From assembly GCA_021822605.1 (NCBI GenBank), contig JAKAQL010000001.1:1-64000 (forward strand): DNA of 64,000 nucleotides. The letters are read 5' to 3'. The notes under the pieces are model-generated. The model made no database searches and was not told the origin of the DNA. It saw only the letters and a program-made list of their open reading frames with translations. The position numbers and the translations under genes were made by a program. Within the stretch, counting starts at the first letter, position 1. The number at the start of each line of letters is the position of its first letter. Shown piece by piece: positions 11,696 to 21,249 of this stretch. The DNA comes from Actinomycetes bacterium. Lineage in GTDB: Bacteria > Actinomycetota > Acidimicrobiia > Acidimicrobiales > Acidimicrobiaceae.

Positions 11696-13984
11696 CTAGT
11701 CGCGGTACCCCATTGTGAGTTTGAGGGCAAGGGTCGGTAATCCATGCAGGTGATGGGCCCACGGAGAGACGGTCTGAAAGGCAAGCAGGTGCACCGGGTA
11801 GTGGTTATTGCGCGGGGTGATGGTGATTGTGAGAGGCTCGCCGGGCGGGGCTGGGAATGCTTGATCACCCAGATGCAAGGTGAAGGGGAACTCCCGACGG
11901 TGTCCTGTGAGCGATTCGGTGACCCTGAAGGTGGCGTCTTTGGTCTCCCCTGCAACCTCGAGCTCACCGTCGAGTTCGCCGACGCTATCGCCAATGTAAA
12001 TCTGCAACGCCTCGATGGTTCCGTTCAGGGTGGCGGGGATGAGACAGCTGGCGGTGATGGTTTGATCCGCGTGCAAGGGTAGGCGGTGCGAATGGTCGAG
12101 GTTCTGACCATCTGGGATGTCAACCCACTGGATGCCGGGGGCCCAAGGTCTCTGTATTCTTGGGATGGCGAGTACAAAGTCTTCCGAGTCCAAGGTGAGG
12201 TTCGGATTATACATGGGGTCTGAGTAGAGCTGGGGGCTCCAACGCCATTGCATGTAGCCGTGCTCTCTGATCGCGCGGTGCTGTTGAGAGAGTTTGGTAT
12301 CCTTGCCACGGGATTTGGATTCGTGGTGGATGAGCTGAGCCTGGGGTTGGTAGATGTTGCGGTATCCCCGTTCGCGAAGGCGCAGACAGAGGTCCACGTC
12401 GTTGAAGGCGATTGGGAGTTCCTCCGCCATTCCACCTACCTCGTGCCAGAGCTCCGCTCTGATCGTTAGACACGCTGCCGTTACCACGCTGAGGACATGG
12501 GGGACGTTTGTCCTGCCCTGGTAGCCGTCTTGGTCAGCTGGTAGGTAGCGGAAGGCGTGGCCAGCGAGCCCGCGCACCCCAGTGATGACCCCTGCGTGTT
12601 GAATCGTTCCATCTGAGTAGAGGAGTTTGGCCCCGACTGCGCCGATCCCTGGTTGCTGCGCATAGCCAAGCATGACTTCGAGCCAGTCTGATCGTTGGAC
12701 TTCGGTGTCGTTGTTGAGGAGGCAGAGGTAGTCGGTGGTGAGCTGGTTCGCCACGGTGTTGTGAAGGTCTGAGTAGTTAAAGGCGTAGGGGTAGTCGATC
12801 ACCCGATGCCTGGGTAGGTGTGTGACTTCATCCATGTAGGCGAGCGTCGCTGGATCATCGCTCTGGTTGTTCACGATGACGACCTCATAGTTTGGATAGG
12901 TAGTCATCCCCAGGCTCTCGATGCACGCCCGGAGGTCTGTTAGTCCGTTGTGTGTTGGAATGATGATTGAGACTTTGGGGCTGCCGATGATGGTGTATTG
13001 CGGGATTAGATCAGTTTGGTTTGGTGCGCAATGAAGGGTGTGGGACACTCCCCGCCGCTCCAAGGTCGAGTGGACGATTTCGTAAGCTTCACTGCGATGT
13101 TGGTTCGTGCCCTGGTGTGTGGCCGTGGAGGGTGGGTCGTATTGGTGATAGAGGATGGTCGGGCAGTGTCGGATTTGGGTTGGCTCAATATTCTCACTGA
13201 GACGGAGGACGAGTTCCCACTCGGGATAGAGGGTGAGATGGTGGGCGAATCCGCCAGCCCGTCGTACGAGTGCTGTCCTGAGGGCAACCGCGGGGCCGAT
13301 GTAGTTCTGAGCAAGACAGAGGTCTGGGTTCCAGTCCGGTTTGAAGTTGTGGTTGTGGCGACGCTCCTGGTCGTCCACGGAGTCATGATCGCTATAGACG
13401 ATTGCTGCGTCTCGGTGGGCGGCGACTTCGGCGCCAAACCAGGCCAGGGTATGAGGCCGTAGGAGGTCACCAGGACGAAGGGTTGCGAGGAAGTCACCCT
13501 TCACACTGTCCACCACACTGTTGAGGGCGTCTGCGTACGCATGATGGTGATTGAGCTTCAGCTGTGTGATCCTTGGGTCTCGGGTTCGATAGTCGTCGAT
13601 GGTGCGAAGCAGTTCTAAATCGCTCACCTGGTTGTCGATCATTACGAGTTGCCAGTGGGGGTAGAGCTGCGTGAGCACGGTGCCGATCGATCGCCGTAGC
13701 CGTCGCGAGTCGGTTCCGTCTTCGATCACCATCAGGTAGCTAAAGGTCGGAGTGTGTTCCATTGAAGCGACGTACTCCCGAATCAGCTCTGACTCGGCCT
13801 GTTGGAGGGTGTCACACTGTTGAATCCACCACTGGTAATCATGAGCGAGCCGGTCCATCTCGTCGTCGGGATCGTTGTGGAGTGCTCGTGCATAGTCTCT
13901 GGTTGTCGGACGTTCCTGGGTGGTCAGAGTGTCGAATCGGTCTACCCACTCCGTGTAGGCCTTTGTGACGCGTACCCTCGTCAC
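11696..13984 (-). CDS. Two-domain family 2 glycosyltransferase, first domain apparently degenerate
   Basis: A 762-residue cytosolic protein for surface-glycan assembly. A short helical start is followed by one GT2-fold domain (~95-320), a second GT2 domain (~335-570) and a C-terminal beta-rich region. The second domain is canonical: SIIIPTHNG, NNQSDDPATL, the nucleotide-sugar motif LNNDTEV and a GG-motif with NDVDLCLRLRERGY. It resembles rhamnosyl- or galactofuranosyl-type transferases. The first domain has RPGD where its paralogue at 31220-33733 has DHDD, so it probably cannot bind metal and sugar nucleotide. The start is GTG and overlaps the upstream methyltransferase stop (GTGA), so the two are translationally coupled. 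Substrate unknown. Confidence 0.85.
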   Translation of the reverse strand: MTRVRVTKAYTEWVDRFDTLTTQERPTTRDYARALHNDPDDEMDRLAHDYQWWIQQCDTLQQAESELIREYVASMEHTPTFSYLMVIEDGTDSRRLRRSIGTVLTQLYPHWQLVMIDNQVSDLELLRTIDDYRTRDPRITQLKLNHHHAYADALNSVVDSVKGDFLATLRPGDLLRPHTLAWFGAEVAAHRDAAIVYSDHDSVDDQERRHNHNFKPDWNPDLCLAQNYIGPAVALRTALVRRAGGFAHHLTLYPEWELVLRLSENIEPTQIRHCPTILYHQYDPPSTATHQGTNQHRSEAYEIVHSTLERRGVSHTLHCAPNQTDLIPQYTIIGSPKVSIIIPTHNGLTDLRACIESLGMTTYPNYEVVIVNNQSDDPATLAYMDEVTHLPRHRVIDYPYAFNYSDLHNTVANQLTTDYLCLLNNDTEVQRSDWLEVMLGYAQQPGIGAVGAKLLYSDGTIQHAGVITGVRGLAGHAFRYLPADQDGYQGRTNVPHVLSVVTAACLTIRAELWHEVGGMAEELPIAFNDVDLCLRLRERGYRNIYQPQAQLIHHESKSRGKDTKLSQQHRAIREHGYMQWRWSPQLYSDPMYNPNLTLDSEDFVLAIPRIQRPWAPGIQWVDIPDGQNLDHSHRLPLHADQTITASCLIPATLNGTIEALQIYIGDSVGELDGELEVAGETKDATFRVTESLTGHRREFPFTLHLGDQAFPAPPGEPLTITITPRNNHYPVHLLAFQTVSPWAHHLHGLPTLALKLTMGYRD

Positions 13985-15603
13985 CGTCGATGATCCACCG
14001 GTTCAAGAGTGGTTGGTGGGAGGCTTCGCCCAGAGAGGAGACCCTTCACCTTTGGAAGGAGTTGTTCCTTGCCCAAACGGACCGGCGCAGTGAGTCTCCA
14101 GGATGTTGAGCCAAGGAGCTCGTCGATGCGCTGCTGCAGGGCTACCTTCTCCTCCTGGAGCTGTCGCTCACGGAGGGCAAGTTCTTCTTGGAGGTGGAGC
14201 TTCTCGTCTTCGATGAACTTGATCCGCCCTTTGAGGATGAGTTCACGCGTCACACGATCCGCATTGAGGAGGCCGCGCACCTTGGCCGCTTTAGCCGCTG
14301 CGTGTTGGTCGACGATCGCGAGATACCCTCCGATTACCTCGGTCGATTCTGCGATGGTAAGGGGACGGTAGGAGAGTTCTAGTAGTGTCTCGTGTGGACT
14401 CCCTGGTAGACGGAGGTTGAGTTCTGCTCGGTTGTCAGGCTCGAGGAGGAAGTAGTGGGTAGCGCTGCCCTCGGACTCGACGGTGTTGTGGAGGTCGACG
14501 AGCCCCCGCCGCTGCTCCTCAACAAAGAGTGCTTCGGTACTCTCGGGCTCCCAGCGCCAAAGCTCGGTGCCGTTTTGGGCGAGGGTAAGCTCACTGAGTT
14601 CGAGAACGCCGACCTTGTCAAGAAGTTGAAGGCTGAGGAAGCGCTCCGAGGGGGAACGTGGAATCTCGAGCCGAACGCTGAGGAGACCCGGCTGCTCAAC
14701 CGAGGTCGCTTGCACCGACCGATCCTCGGAGTACTCCTCGTCGATCATGCGCCAAAAGACCCTGGTGACACCACTCGGAGCTCGTGTGACCACGTTTGGG
14801 TGAAGTTGTTGCTTAGAGCGACGTTGACCCTTCTTGCGAGGCTTTGCAGATGCGATGAACTCATAGACATCTTGGTCGGGGGTGATTGGCACCTGGGTAA
14901 GGAGGGTGTCGGCGAGGGACTGGGATTGTGCGAACTCAGAGTCTGCAATCGAGAGGGTGATCGTGTCGAGAATCTCGGCGACGAAGCCGCTCTCATCGAG
15001 CATGCGTAGCAGGCTCTGTCTGGTGAAGAATCGAAGATGGTTCTGATCGAGGATGCCACCCTGATTGCGATACTGAAAATCGCCACCCAGGAGTTCGCTG
15101 ATCACGCCGATGTGTGCGATGTTGGGGACGACGATGAGGAGTTGCCCCTCGGCTTCGAGGTGAACTTTGAGTTGGGACAGGAGGTGTTCGGGGTCCCGGA
15201 GACGTTCGAGAATCCCTGCACATACGATGATGTCGTAGTGACGGTTAGCGAGGATCTGGTTCAGATCGGACTCCTCCAAGTCGACGACGTAGACCTCGTT
15301 GTAGAGCTCAGGAGCATCTTGGGTCTTGGAGGTGTCGAGTCCGGCGGCATTTGATTTGGCTCCAGTTGATTCAGCTTTAGTCGATTCAGCTCCAGTTGAT
15401 TCGTCGGTCCTTGGTACAACGGCGTCCGTGGTGCAGCCGAGCTCGTTGACGAGCATCCGTACCAGCTGGTTCTCAGAGGTTCCGATCGTCAACACCGTCG
15501 AGCCACGAGGAATGTGCCCGATGATCATGTCGCGCCAGCCAGCAGTGGAGACGTCTCCAAATGCCGACTCGCTGGTTAGGATCTTGGCTTGATCGGAGCT
15601 CAC
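13981..15603 (-). CDS. SAM-dependent methyltransferase with beta-rich and coiled-coil tail
   Basis: A 540-residue protein. The N-terminal half is a class I SAM methyltransferase: VLTIGTSENQ as the SAM glycine loop, then IIVCAGILERLRDPEHLL and the LLIVVPNIAH strand, with NHLRFFTRQSL typical of Methyltransf_23 enzymes. A low-complexity insert (ESTGAESTKAESTG) lies between the first and second motifs. The middle is a beta-rich region and the C-terminus a coiled coil ending in LLGSTSWRLTAPVR. That motif also occurs in the N-terminal coil of the glycosyltransferase at 31220-33733. GTG start with AAAGGG upstream. It is the first gene of a two-gene operon with the glycosyltransferase and probably modifies or caps a surface polysaccharide. 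Confidence 0.82.
   Translation of the reverse strand: MSSDQAKILTSESAFGDVSTAGWRDMIIGHIPRGSTVLTIGTSENQLVRMLVNELGCTTDAVVPRTDESTGAESTKAESTGAKSNAAGLDTSKTQDAPELYNEVYVVDLEESDLNQILANRHYDIIVCAGILERLRDPEHLLSQLKVHLEAEGQLLIVVPNIAHIGVISELLGGDFQYRNQGGILDQNHLRFFTRQSLLRMLDESGFVAEILDTITLSIADSEFAQSQSLADTLLTQVPITPDQDVYEFIASAKPRKKGQRRSKQQLHPNVVTRAPSGVTRVFWRMIDEEYSEDRSVQATSVEQPGLLSVRLEIPRSPSERFLSLQLLDKVGVLELSELTLAQNGTELWRWEPESTEALFVEEQRRGLVDLHNTVESEGSATHYFLLEPDNRAELNLRLPGSPHETLLELSYRPLTIAESTEVIGGYLAIVDQHAAAKAAKVRGLLNADRVTRELILKGRIKFIEDEKLHLQEELALRERQLQEEKVALQQRIDELLGSTSWRLTAPVRLGKEQLLPKVKGLLSGRSLPPTTLEPVDHRR
15353..15397 (-). repeat. 15-bp tandem repeat inside the methyltransferase gene
   Basis: Three head-to-tail 15-bp units of the form GATTCAGCTCCAGTT (plus-strand reading), with small differences. 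They encode the in-frame ESTGA/ESTKA repeats inserted in the methyltransferase domain. Confidence 0.8.
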
Positions 15604-15783
15604 ACGACACCCTTTCGGTTGTTGGGGTTGTGATCTAGACTAGCCGCGTCACCTTGGAGTCAATTCGGGCGCTGACCTCGGGGCTGGTGACCGTTTGGTG
15701 GTGGTACTGATGCGGTGAGCGTTCCTGGGTCCGCCGATCGGTTCCCAGCCTAGTGAATGGTCAACTCCTCCGGTGTGGGCCAC

Positions 15784-15796
15784 TAACCTTGCACTA
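15784..15796 (+). promoter_or_regulatory. -10 box for a probably leaderless malic enzyme mRNA
   Basis: TAACCT (15784-15789) fits the TAnnnT -10 pattern and ends exactly six bases before the A of the ATG. No ribosome binding site is present. Transcription starting at the ATG would give a leaderless mRNA, which is common in Actinobacteria. The -35 region is weak. Confidence 0.55.
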
Positions 15797-17202
15797 TGGC
15801 ACAACCTAACGTCTCGCACTCGGTCACGATTCGAGTCGAGCTCAACAACACCCCTGGTTCCCTTGGACGCCTGACTACCGCGATTGGTGAGGCGGGTGGC
15901 AATATCTTGGGTATCGACTTGATTGAGGTCGAGTCTGACCGCATCGTCCGCGATATCACGGTGCTCGCCGCTGACCCAGACCATGCTCAACTGATTCGTG
16001 GCAAGGCCGAGGAGGTGGCGGGCGTCCATGTCCGTAGCGTCCTTGATAGAACGCTACGGCTGCACCTCGGTGGCAAGATCGAGGTTCGGGGTAAATCCCC
16101 ACTGAAGGACCGTGATGATCTCTCTATGGCCTACACGCCTGGTGTCGCTCGGGTTTCGATGGAGATCGCCGAGCGCCCAGCCTCGGTCCATACCTACACT
16201 ATCAAGGCGAACTCAGTCGCCATCGTCAGCGATGGAACGGCCGTGCTCGGGCTCGGCAATATCGGCCCGTACGCAGCGATTCCGGTGATGGAGGGCAAGG
16301 CACAGCTGTTTAAGGAGTTTGCGAATATCGATGCGTTTCCGATCTGTTTGAACGTCTCCAAGCCTGAGGAGGTTATCGCTGCCGTCGAGGCGATGGAGCC
16401 AGTCTTTGGTGGCATCAACCTGGAGGATATCGCGGCTCCAGCCTGCTTTGAGATCGAGGAGGCGCTGAAGTCCAAGCTCGACATTCCAGTGTTTCATGAT
16501 GATCAGCATGGCACAGCGGTGGTGGTTTTGGCGGCACTGCGCAATGCGGCCAAGGTGGTCGATCGCAAACTCGGGGACATGACCGCGGTGATCGCCGGTG
16601 CGGGCGCCGCTGGTGTCGCCTGCGCGAAGATCCTCACGAATGCGGGTGTCGGTCGGATCCTCGTCGCTGATCGCAAAGGGATCATCTTCTCGGGTCGTGA
16701 GGACTTTGACGGTGCAAAGCTGTGGTTGGCCGAGAACACCAACCAGGATCGACGCATGGGTGATCTTGGCTCCGCGTTGGTGGGTGCCGATGTCTTCCTT
16801 GGCGTCTCCGGACCTGGGATCGCCACTGCGAGCGAGATCGCGACGATGAACTCCCACCCCATTGTCTTCGCACTCGCGAACCCAACACCTGAGGTGATGC
16901 CAGAGGAGATCCAGGATATCGCCGCGGTGATCGCTACAGGAAGGTCGGACTATCCGAATCAGATCAACAACGTTCTCTGTTTCCCCGGCATCTTTCGCGG
17001 GGCGCTCGATGCCCGAGCGATGGCGATCACTGAAGGAATGAAGTTAGCCGCTGCAGATGCTATCTCCTCCGCGGTCTCTGACAGCGAGCTCTCGCCAAAC
17101 TACATCATCCCGTCGGTCTTTAACAAGAGTGTCGCGGTAGCGGTAGCCGAGGCGGTCGCTCGAGAGGCACAGCATGAGGGGATTGTTCGACACTCGATCT
17201 GA
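15796..17202 (+). CDS. ACT-domain malic enzyme (NAD(P)-dependent)
   Basis: Oxidative decarboxylation of malate to pyruvate, an anaplerotic/gluconeogenic step in the cytosol. Residues ~9-80 form an ACT regulatory domain (TIRVELNNTPGSLGRLTTAIGEAGG). The malic-enzyme catalytic domain follows with YTPGVARVS, the lysine strand in YTIKANSVAIVSDGTAVLGLGNIG, and the metal site in FHDDQHGTAVV. The C-terminal Rossmann domain has VIAGAGAAGVACA. The 468-residue length suits ACT-fused bacterial malic enzymes; an amino acid or similar effector may bind the ACT part. No Shine-Dalgarno is seen, consistent with a leaderless start. The PilZ gene follows after 18 bases and may be co-transcribed. Confidence 0.93.
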   Translation: MAQPNVSHSVTIRVELNNTPGSLGRLTTAIGEAGGNILGIDLIEVESDRIVRDITVLAADPDHAQLIRGKAEEVAGVHVRSVLDRTLRLHLGGKIEVRGKSPLKDRDDLSMAYTPGVARVSMEIAERPASVHTYTIKANSVAIVSDGTAVLGLGNIGPYAAIPVMEGKAQLFKEFANIDAFPICLNVSKPEEVIAAVEAMEPVFGGINLEDIAAPACFEIEEALKSKLDIPVFHDDQHGTAVVVLAALRNAAKVVDRKLGDMTAVIAGAGAAGVACAKILTNAGVGRILVADRKGIIFSGREDFDGAKLWLAENTNQDRRMGDLGSALVGADVFLGVSGPGIATASEIATMNSHPIVFALANPTPEVMPEEIQDIAAVIATGRSDYPNQINNVLCFPGIFRGALDARAMAITEGMKLAAADAISSAVSDSELSPNYIIPSVFNKSVAVAVAEAVAREAQHEGIVRHSI

Positions 17203-17220
17203 GATTGACAGAGCCATCGC

Positions 17221-18498
17221 GTGAATGACGAGTTTCCTCTACCCAATCGGCTCTGCTATCAGGGCAAGAGAATTGAGCTAAGCCTTGACGAGGAGGTCAC
17301 CGTAACGGCGGTGACCTGGATCGAAGGTCGGAGGATTGGCGTTCGAGACCGACTTTGGCGAGACGGTCCTTGTGACGTGATGGTGGTCTTCTTCGGTGAG
17401 CGCTTTGTGGCCAGCGCCAGAGTAATGCCAGCCATCGTCGGCTCGGAGGTAGCAATCGAGTCCGACTTCACACCGATGAATGCTCGGTCCGCACCACGGG
17501 TGAGTGTCGCGCTCGCTGGCACCTACTACACTCGTCCGCCGAACATTGGGATCCCGATGCAGGTGCTCGACCTCTCAGTGGCTGGGGTTGCGATCGAGCC
17601 GATCCCTCGGCAGTTAACAGCCCCGGGCCAGCGCCAGATGATCTCCTTTCATCTCGATGGTCGGGAGATCAAGACGGTAATCGAATTCGTTGCGACCGAA
17701 ACTGATCTGTGGCGCGCAAGATTTCTCAAGCTCGCACTCTCCGACGAGGATGCGATCGCCAGGTTCGTGATGGCCCACCAGTTGGACCGACGGCACTCGC
17801 TCTCGGAGTTGGAGATCAGAACCTCATCCTCGCTCGATCTTGTGACCAGGTTGGAGTATCCACTGATCGAATCCATCTCTTGGTCACATAGCTCCTGTAG
17901 CTTGCGGGTGGGATCGATTTCGGCGACAGTGATGGTGCCTCTTTCGCCTCCGACAGCGCGAGATCGTATTGCGTCGCTGGTCGGCACTGCACGCGTTGGT
18001 GATCCGAGGGACTTCGCGCATCTTGTGAGGTGTGTCACGCCGGATACGGTAGCTCTCGATAGCGCGATGGCCCCGTATCTTCTGCTCTGTGCCCGATGCA
18101 GAGGTATCAGCGTGTCGGAGTTGTTGCTATCGTATGCTCAAGGGGGTGAAGAGGGATTGAACCCACCGGTCCGGGCGCTAATCAGACAAACGTCTTCCGA
18201 TTCGGAGGCTCCTGACCCTCCGTTCCCTGACATCCTGTCACCCGCGCTCATAGGATACTCGTGCGGTGTCGCCGTGTATCAGGGAGTCCACGATGAGGCG
18301 TTCGCCGGGGTCGCGAGTCTGCCAAGCGCTGTTGCTGGGGATGAGGGGTCATGGATGGAACCGATTGCGTTGACCCGGGTGATTCAGCAACTCAGCTCAG
18401 TTGAGATTCGCCCGGCTTGGCCGACATTGATGGCTAGCCACGATGGCAGCGAGGTGGTCGAGGCCTTCGTGAGGCTGGCCACTCCTCAGTCTAACTAG
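17221..18498 (+). CDS. PilZ-domain (c-di-GMP receptor) protein
   Basis: A 425-residue protein whose first half carries the two c-di-GMP-binding motifs of PilZ domains: RSAPR (RxxxR) near residue 90 and, about 30 residues later, DLSVAGV (DxSxxG). An N-terminal beta domain precedes it, giving a YcgR-like layout. The last ~200 residues match nothing I recognise; they contain CARCRGISVSELLLSYAQGG and no clear membrane segment. GTG start, 18 bases after malic enzyme. A large glycosyltransferase follows, so it may couple c-di-GMP to surface glycan synthesis or motility. The motif call is good; the role is inferred. Confidence 0.75.
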   Translation: MNDEFPLPNRLCYQGKRIELSLDEEVTVTAVTWIEGRRIGVRDRLWRDGPCDVMVVFFGERFVASARVMPAIVGSEVAIESDFTPMNARSAPRVSVALAGTYYTRPPNIGIPMQVLDLSVAGVAIEPIPRQLTAPGQRQMISFHLDGREIKTVIEFVATETDLWRARFLKLALSDEDAIARFVMAHQLDRRHSLSELEIRTSSSLDLVTRLEYPLIESISWSHSSCSLRVGSISATVMVPLSPPTARDRIASLVGTARVGDPRDFAHLVRCVTPDTVALDSAMAPYLLLCARCRGISVSELLLSYAQGGEEGLNPPVRALIRQTSSDSEAPDPPFPDILSPALIGYSCGVAVYQGVHDEAFAGVASLPSAVAGDEGSWMEPIALTRVIQQLSSVEIRPAWPTLMASHDGSEVVEAFVRLATPQSN

Positions 18499-18764
18499 GA
18501 CAAACGGTCACTTGTAGCTGGATGATTGCTCACCTAGAAGATGCTGCGCTCTCTTCCTTGGTTGGTGACAGTGCTGCGTGGTGATCATGGTGGTGAATGC
18601 CGATATCCAACGGGCCACAGTACCCGGTTGAGGCATGGCCTCGAGCGTCCTGAATGCACGCCTTGTCGGGTGAGATAGGCTGAGCCTCCTGGCGATAAAT
18701 CACAGGTAGCGCGAGGGGGGCCGTCATCGACCACATTCCATTTCATCCTTCAAGACCCAATCAG

Positions 18765-21113
18765 GTGGTGACCATCGCGACGAATGCCACAATGGCCCCC
18801 GCCATGGCACTGACGGCGTCGCTTGCCGAGAGCAATCCATCGGTCGAGGTGACCGTCCTCATGGTTGATCGTGTTCATCACCAAGATCTAGGTGCGAAGC
18901 ATCGGTCCGGCTCTGCGCTCCACGTCGTTGGTCTCGACGCGCTGCCGATCGATGAGATACTCCTCTTCGAGTTCGCCACTGTCTTCACCATCGAAGAGCT
19001 GGGAATTGTGCTTCGACCATGGGCCCTGGCCCTAGTGCTCGGTGGCGAGGCACGGACAGCACTCTATCTCTCTCCTGATGCCTATGTGTCTGATCGACTC
19101 GATGAGTTTTTTGCCTTGGTCGAGACCCACGGCGTTGTGGTGACCCCTCGGTTCGGTTCTCTACCCCTGCGCGATGGTCTGCTACCTACCGAGGAACAGA
19201 TTCTCGCCGACGGCTTTTTTGAGGAGGGGTTTCTCGGAGTCGGACGTCAGCGACAGGCGGCGCTGGAGTTCTGGCAAGAGCGAGTCATGGCTGATTTCGC
19301 CAGTGCCGTAGAGGGGTCGCTCCTTGGAGGTCGTCGTTGGTTTGATATCGTCGTCCATCTCTTGGATGCCTACGTCCTAAGGGACGAGGGTTATTCCTTG
19401 GCCTATTGGAACCTCCATGAGCGTGAGATACGACGTGTCGGTGAAGGTTACTCTGTCAACGGCGTGCCGGCGCGAACCCTGCGCTTCAAGGGCTATTGTG
19501 CCTCGACCCCATGGCTACTCAGCGAGGAGACAAGGGCCAACCCGAGAGTACTCCTCAGTGAGTCTCCGGGTCTTCATGAGCTGTGCGAGCGGTACCGTGC
19601 GGCACTAGCTGGGCAGAATGGGGCAGCTTCTGTCCCCGCGTATCTCGTTGAGGAACTCTCCGATGGAACCCTGTTGACACCACGACTTCGCCATCTCTTC
19701 CGCCTTGAGCTGACCAGAGCCAGGGCGTCCGGAGAGGAACCGCCGCCGCCACCGGGGATGGGTAACGATGCAGCTTTTGTCGCCTGGTGGCGAGAACCTG
19801 CCTTTCCCGAGACATTGGTCAATCGATTCCTCTATTCCCTCTGGCGTGACCGTCCTGATCTCCAGACGGTCTTTGCGAACCCGGTTGGAGGTGACGAGGG
19901 CAATTTTCTCCAGTGGGCATGGATGACTCCCGACGACTCTGATCTGGTTGAGACACCGGGGCTGCTGCCGGCAAAGAACTCTTTCGTTGCCCCGCTTGCC
20001 AAGCAAACCCCTGGTGTGAACCTTGTCGGGTACTTCTCCTCTGGTCTTGGGGTTGGCGAAGTTGCACGTTTGCTCGTCGACGGTGTTGGGCGTGCAGGAG
20101 TTCCGTACACACTCTACAACAGCCAAAAGACCGTTGGTCGGCTGCAAGCGGATTTCGTCTGGGAGGCATCCGGTGATCGCTACGGGGTCACTATCGCTAC
20201 CGTCACTGCAGAGCAGCTGCCAGTGGTGCGGCGCGAGATGGGTCGCAGTCTACTCGCCGATTGTTATCTGGTTGGGATTTGGGCATGGGAGGTCGCAGAT
20301 TTTCCTGACTACCCTGAGGCGCTGACACTTGTCGATGAGATATGGGCATTGTCGGAGTTCTCTCGACAAGCCATCGCCGCAAGGACCCCCAAACCGGTGC
20401 ATGTGGTACCGGTTCCGATCCGCGACCCTGGCCCTCATCAACCGCTCGACCGGGGGGCGCTCTCGCTGCCGGAGGGACCATACTTCCTGTTTGTCTTTGA
20501 CTACCTCAGTGTCTTTGAGCGCAAGAATCCCCTTGGAGTCGTTCGCGCCTTCGGCAAGGCCTTCCATGAGGGAGAGGGTCCATTTCTGGTGATCAAGAGC
20601 ATCAACGGGGACCACTGTCGCGCGGATCGTGAACACCTTCGCGAGGTTTGTGGGGGGCGAAGTGACGTCTATCTGATCGAGGAGTATCTCCCCACGGAGG
20701 TGGTGAGTAGCCTGATGGGCGAGGCGAGCGCCTACGTGTCGTTGCATCGCGCCGAAGGACTGGGTCTCACACTCGCTGAAGCGATGGCTCGCGGTCGTCC
20801 GGTGATCGGGACAGGCTACTCGGGGAATCTTGAATTCATGAATCCTGGTAACAGCCTTCTTGTCGACTACAAACTCCTACCGATCGGCCCAGGGATCCCG
20901 GCGTATCCGGAGTCATCGGTCTGGGCGGACCCCGATCTCGACGCTGCTGGAGCGACGATGCGCTGGGTGATCCAACACCCAGAAGAGGCGCGACAGATCG
21001 GTCGTAACGGGCGAGCAAGTGTGCTTGAACAGATGACCTTTGACCGACTTGTCTCGTTTTTGGAGGAGCAGCTAAGTCCTAGGTTCAAAGGTCGGTCAGG
21101 TGGATCGATTTGA
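18765..21113 (+). CDS. Giant two-part glycosyltransferase (N-terminal GT-A-like plus C-terminal GT4)
   Basis: A 782-residue cytosolic protein. Residues ~1-270 look like a nucleotide-diphospho-sugar transferase-type domain (VTIATNATMAPAMALTASLA, then TALYLSPDAYV). A linker with AFVAWWREP and LYSLWRDRPDLQTVF follows; this linker is common in fused actinobacterial transferases. The C-terminal half is GT-B family 4: VGYFSSGLGVGEVARLL at its start, the WALSEFSRQAI strand, and HRAEGLGLTLAEAMARGRPVIGTGYSGN, the donor-binding E(x7)E segment. The start is GTG at 18765 or 18768; the first beta-strand begins right there, so nothing seems missing. No strong ribosome site. Probably acts in surface polysaccharide assembly; sugar specificity unknown. 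Confidence 0.85.
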   Translation: MVTIATNATMAPAMALTASLAESNPSVEVTVLMVDRVHHQDLGAKHRSGSALHVVGLDALPIDEILLFEFATVFTIEELGIVLRPWALALVLGGEARTALYLSPDAYVSDRLDEFFALVETHGVVVTPRFGSLPLRDGLLPTEEQILADGFFEEGFLGVGRQRQAALEFWQERVMADFASAVEGSLLGGRRWFDIVVHLLDAYVLRDEGYSLAYWNLHEREIRRVGEGYSVNGVPARTLRFKGYCASTPWLLSEETRANPRVLLSESPGLHELCERYRAALAGQNGAASVPAYLVEELSDGTLLTPRLRHLFRLELTRARASGEEPPPPPGMGNDAAFVAWWREPAFPETLVNRFLYSLWRDRPDLQTVFANPVGGDEGNFLQWAWMTPDDSDLVETPGLLPAKNSFVAPLAKQTPGVNLVGYFSSGLGVGEVARLLVDGVGRAGVPYTLYNSQKTVGRLQADFVWEASGDRYGVTIATVTAEQLPVVRREMGRSLLADCYLVGIWAWEVADFPDYPEALTLVDEIWALSEFSRQAIAARTPKPVHVVPVPIRDPGPHQPLDRGALSLPEGPYFLFVFDYLSVFERKNPLGVVRAFGKAFHEGEGPFLVIKSINGDHCRADREHLREVCGGRSDVYLIEEYLPTEVVSSLMGEASAYVSLHRAEGLGLTLAEAMARGRPVIGTGYSGNLEFMNPGNSLLVDYKLLPIGPGIPAYPESSVWADPDLDAAGATMRWVIQHPEEARQIGRNGRASVLEQMTFDRLVSFLEEQLSPRFKGRSGGSI

Positions 21114-21249
21114 CACCGACCACGGTGACCCCCCCCAATGGCCATGGATCTCCTATGGTGGGTCATGGTACCGCTCAACATCGTTCTGGTAGGTCTTCTT
21201 GTATGAGAGGTGGACCCATGCAGGATGAACAGGCTATTTCCACCATCCG

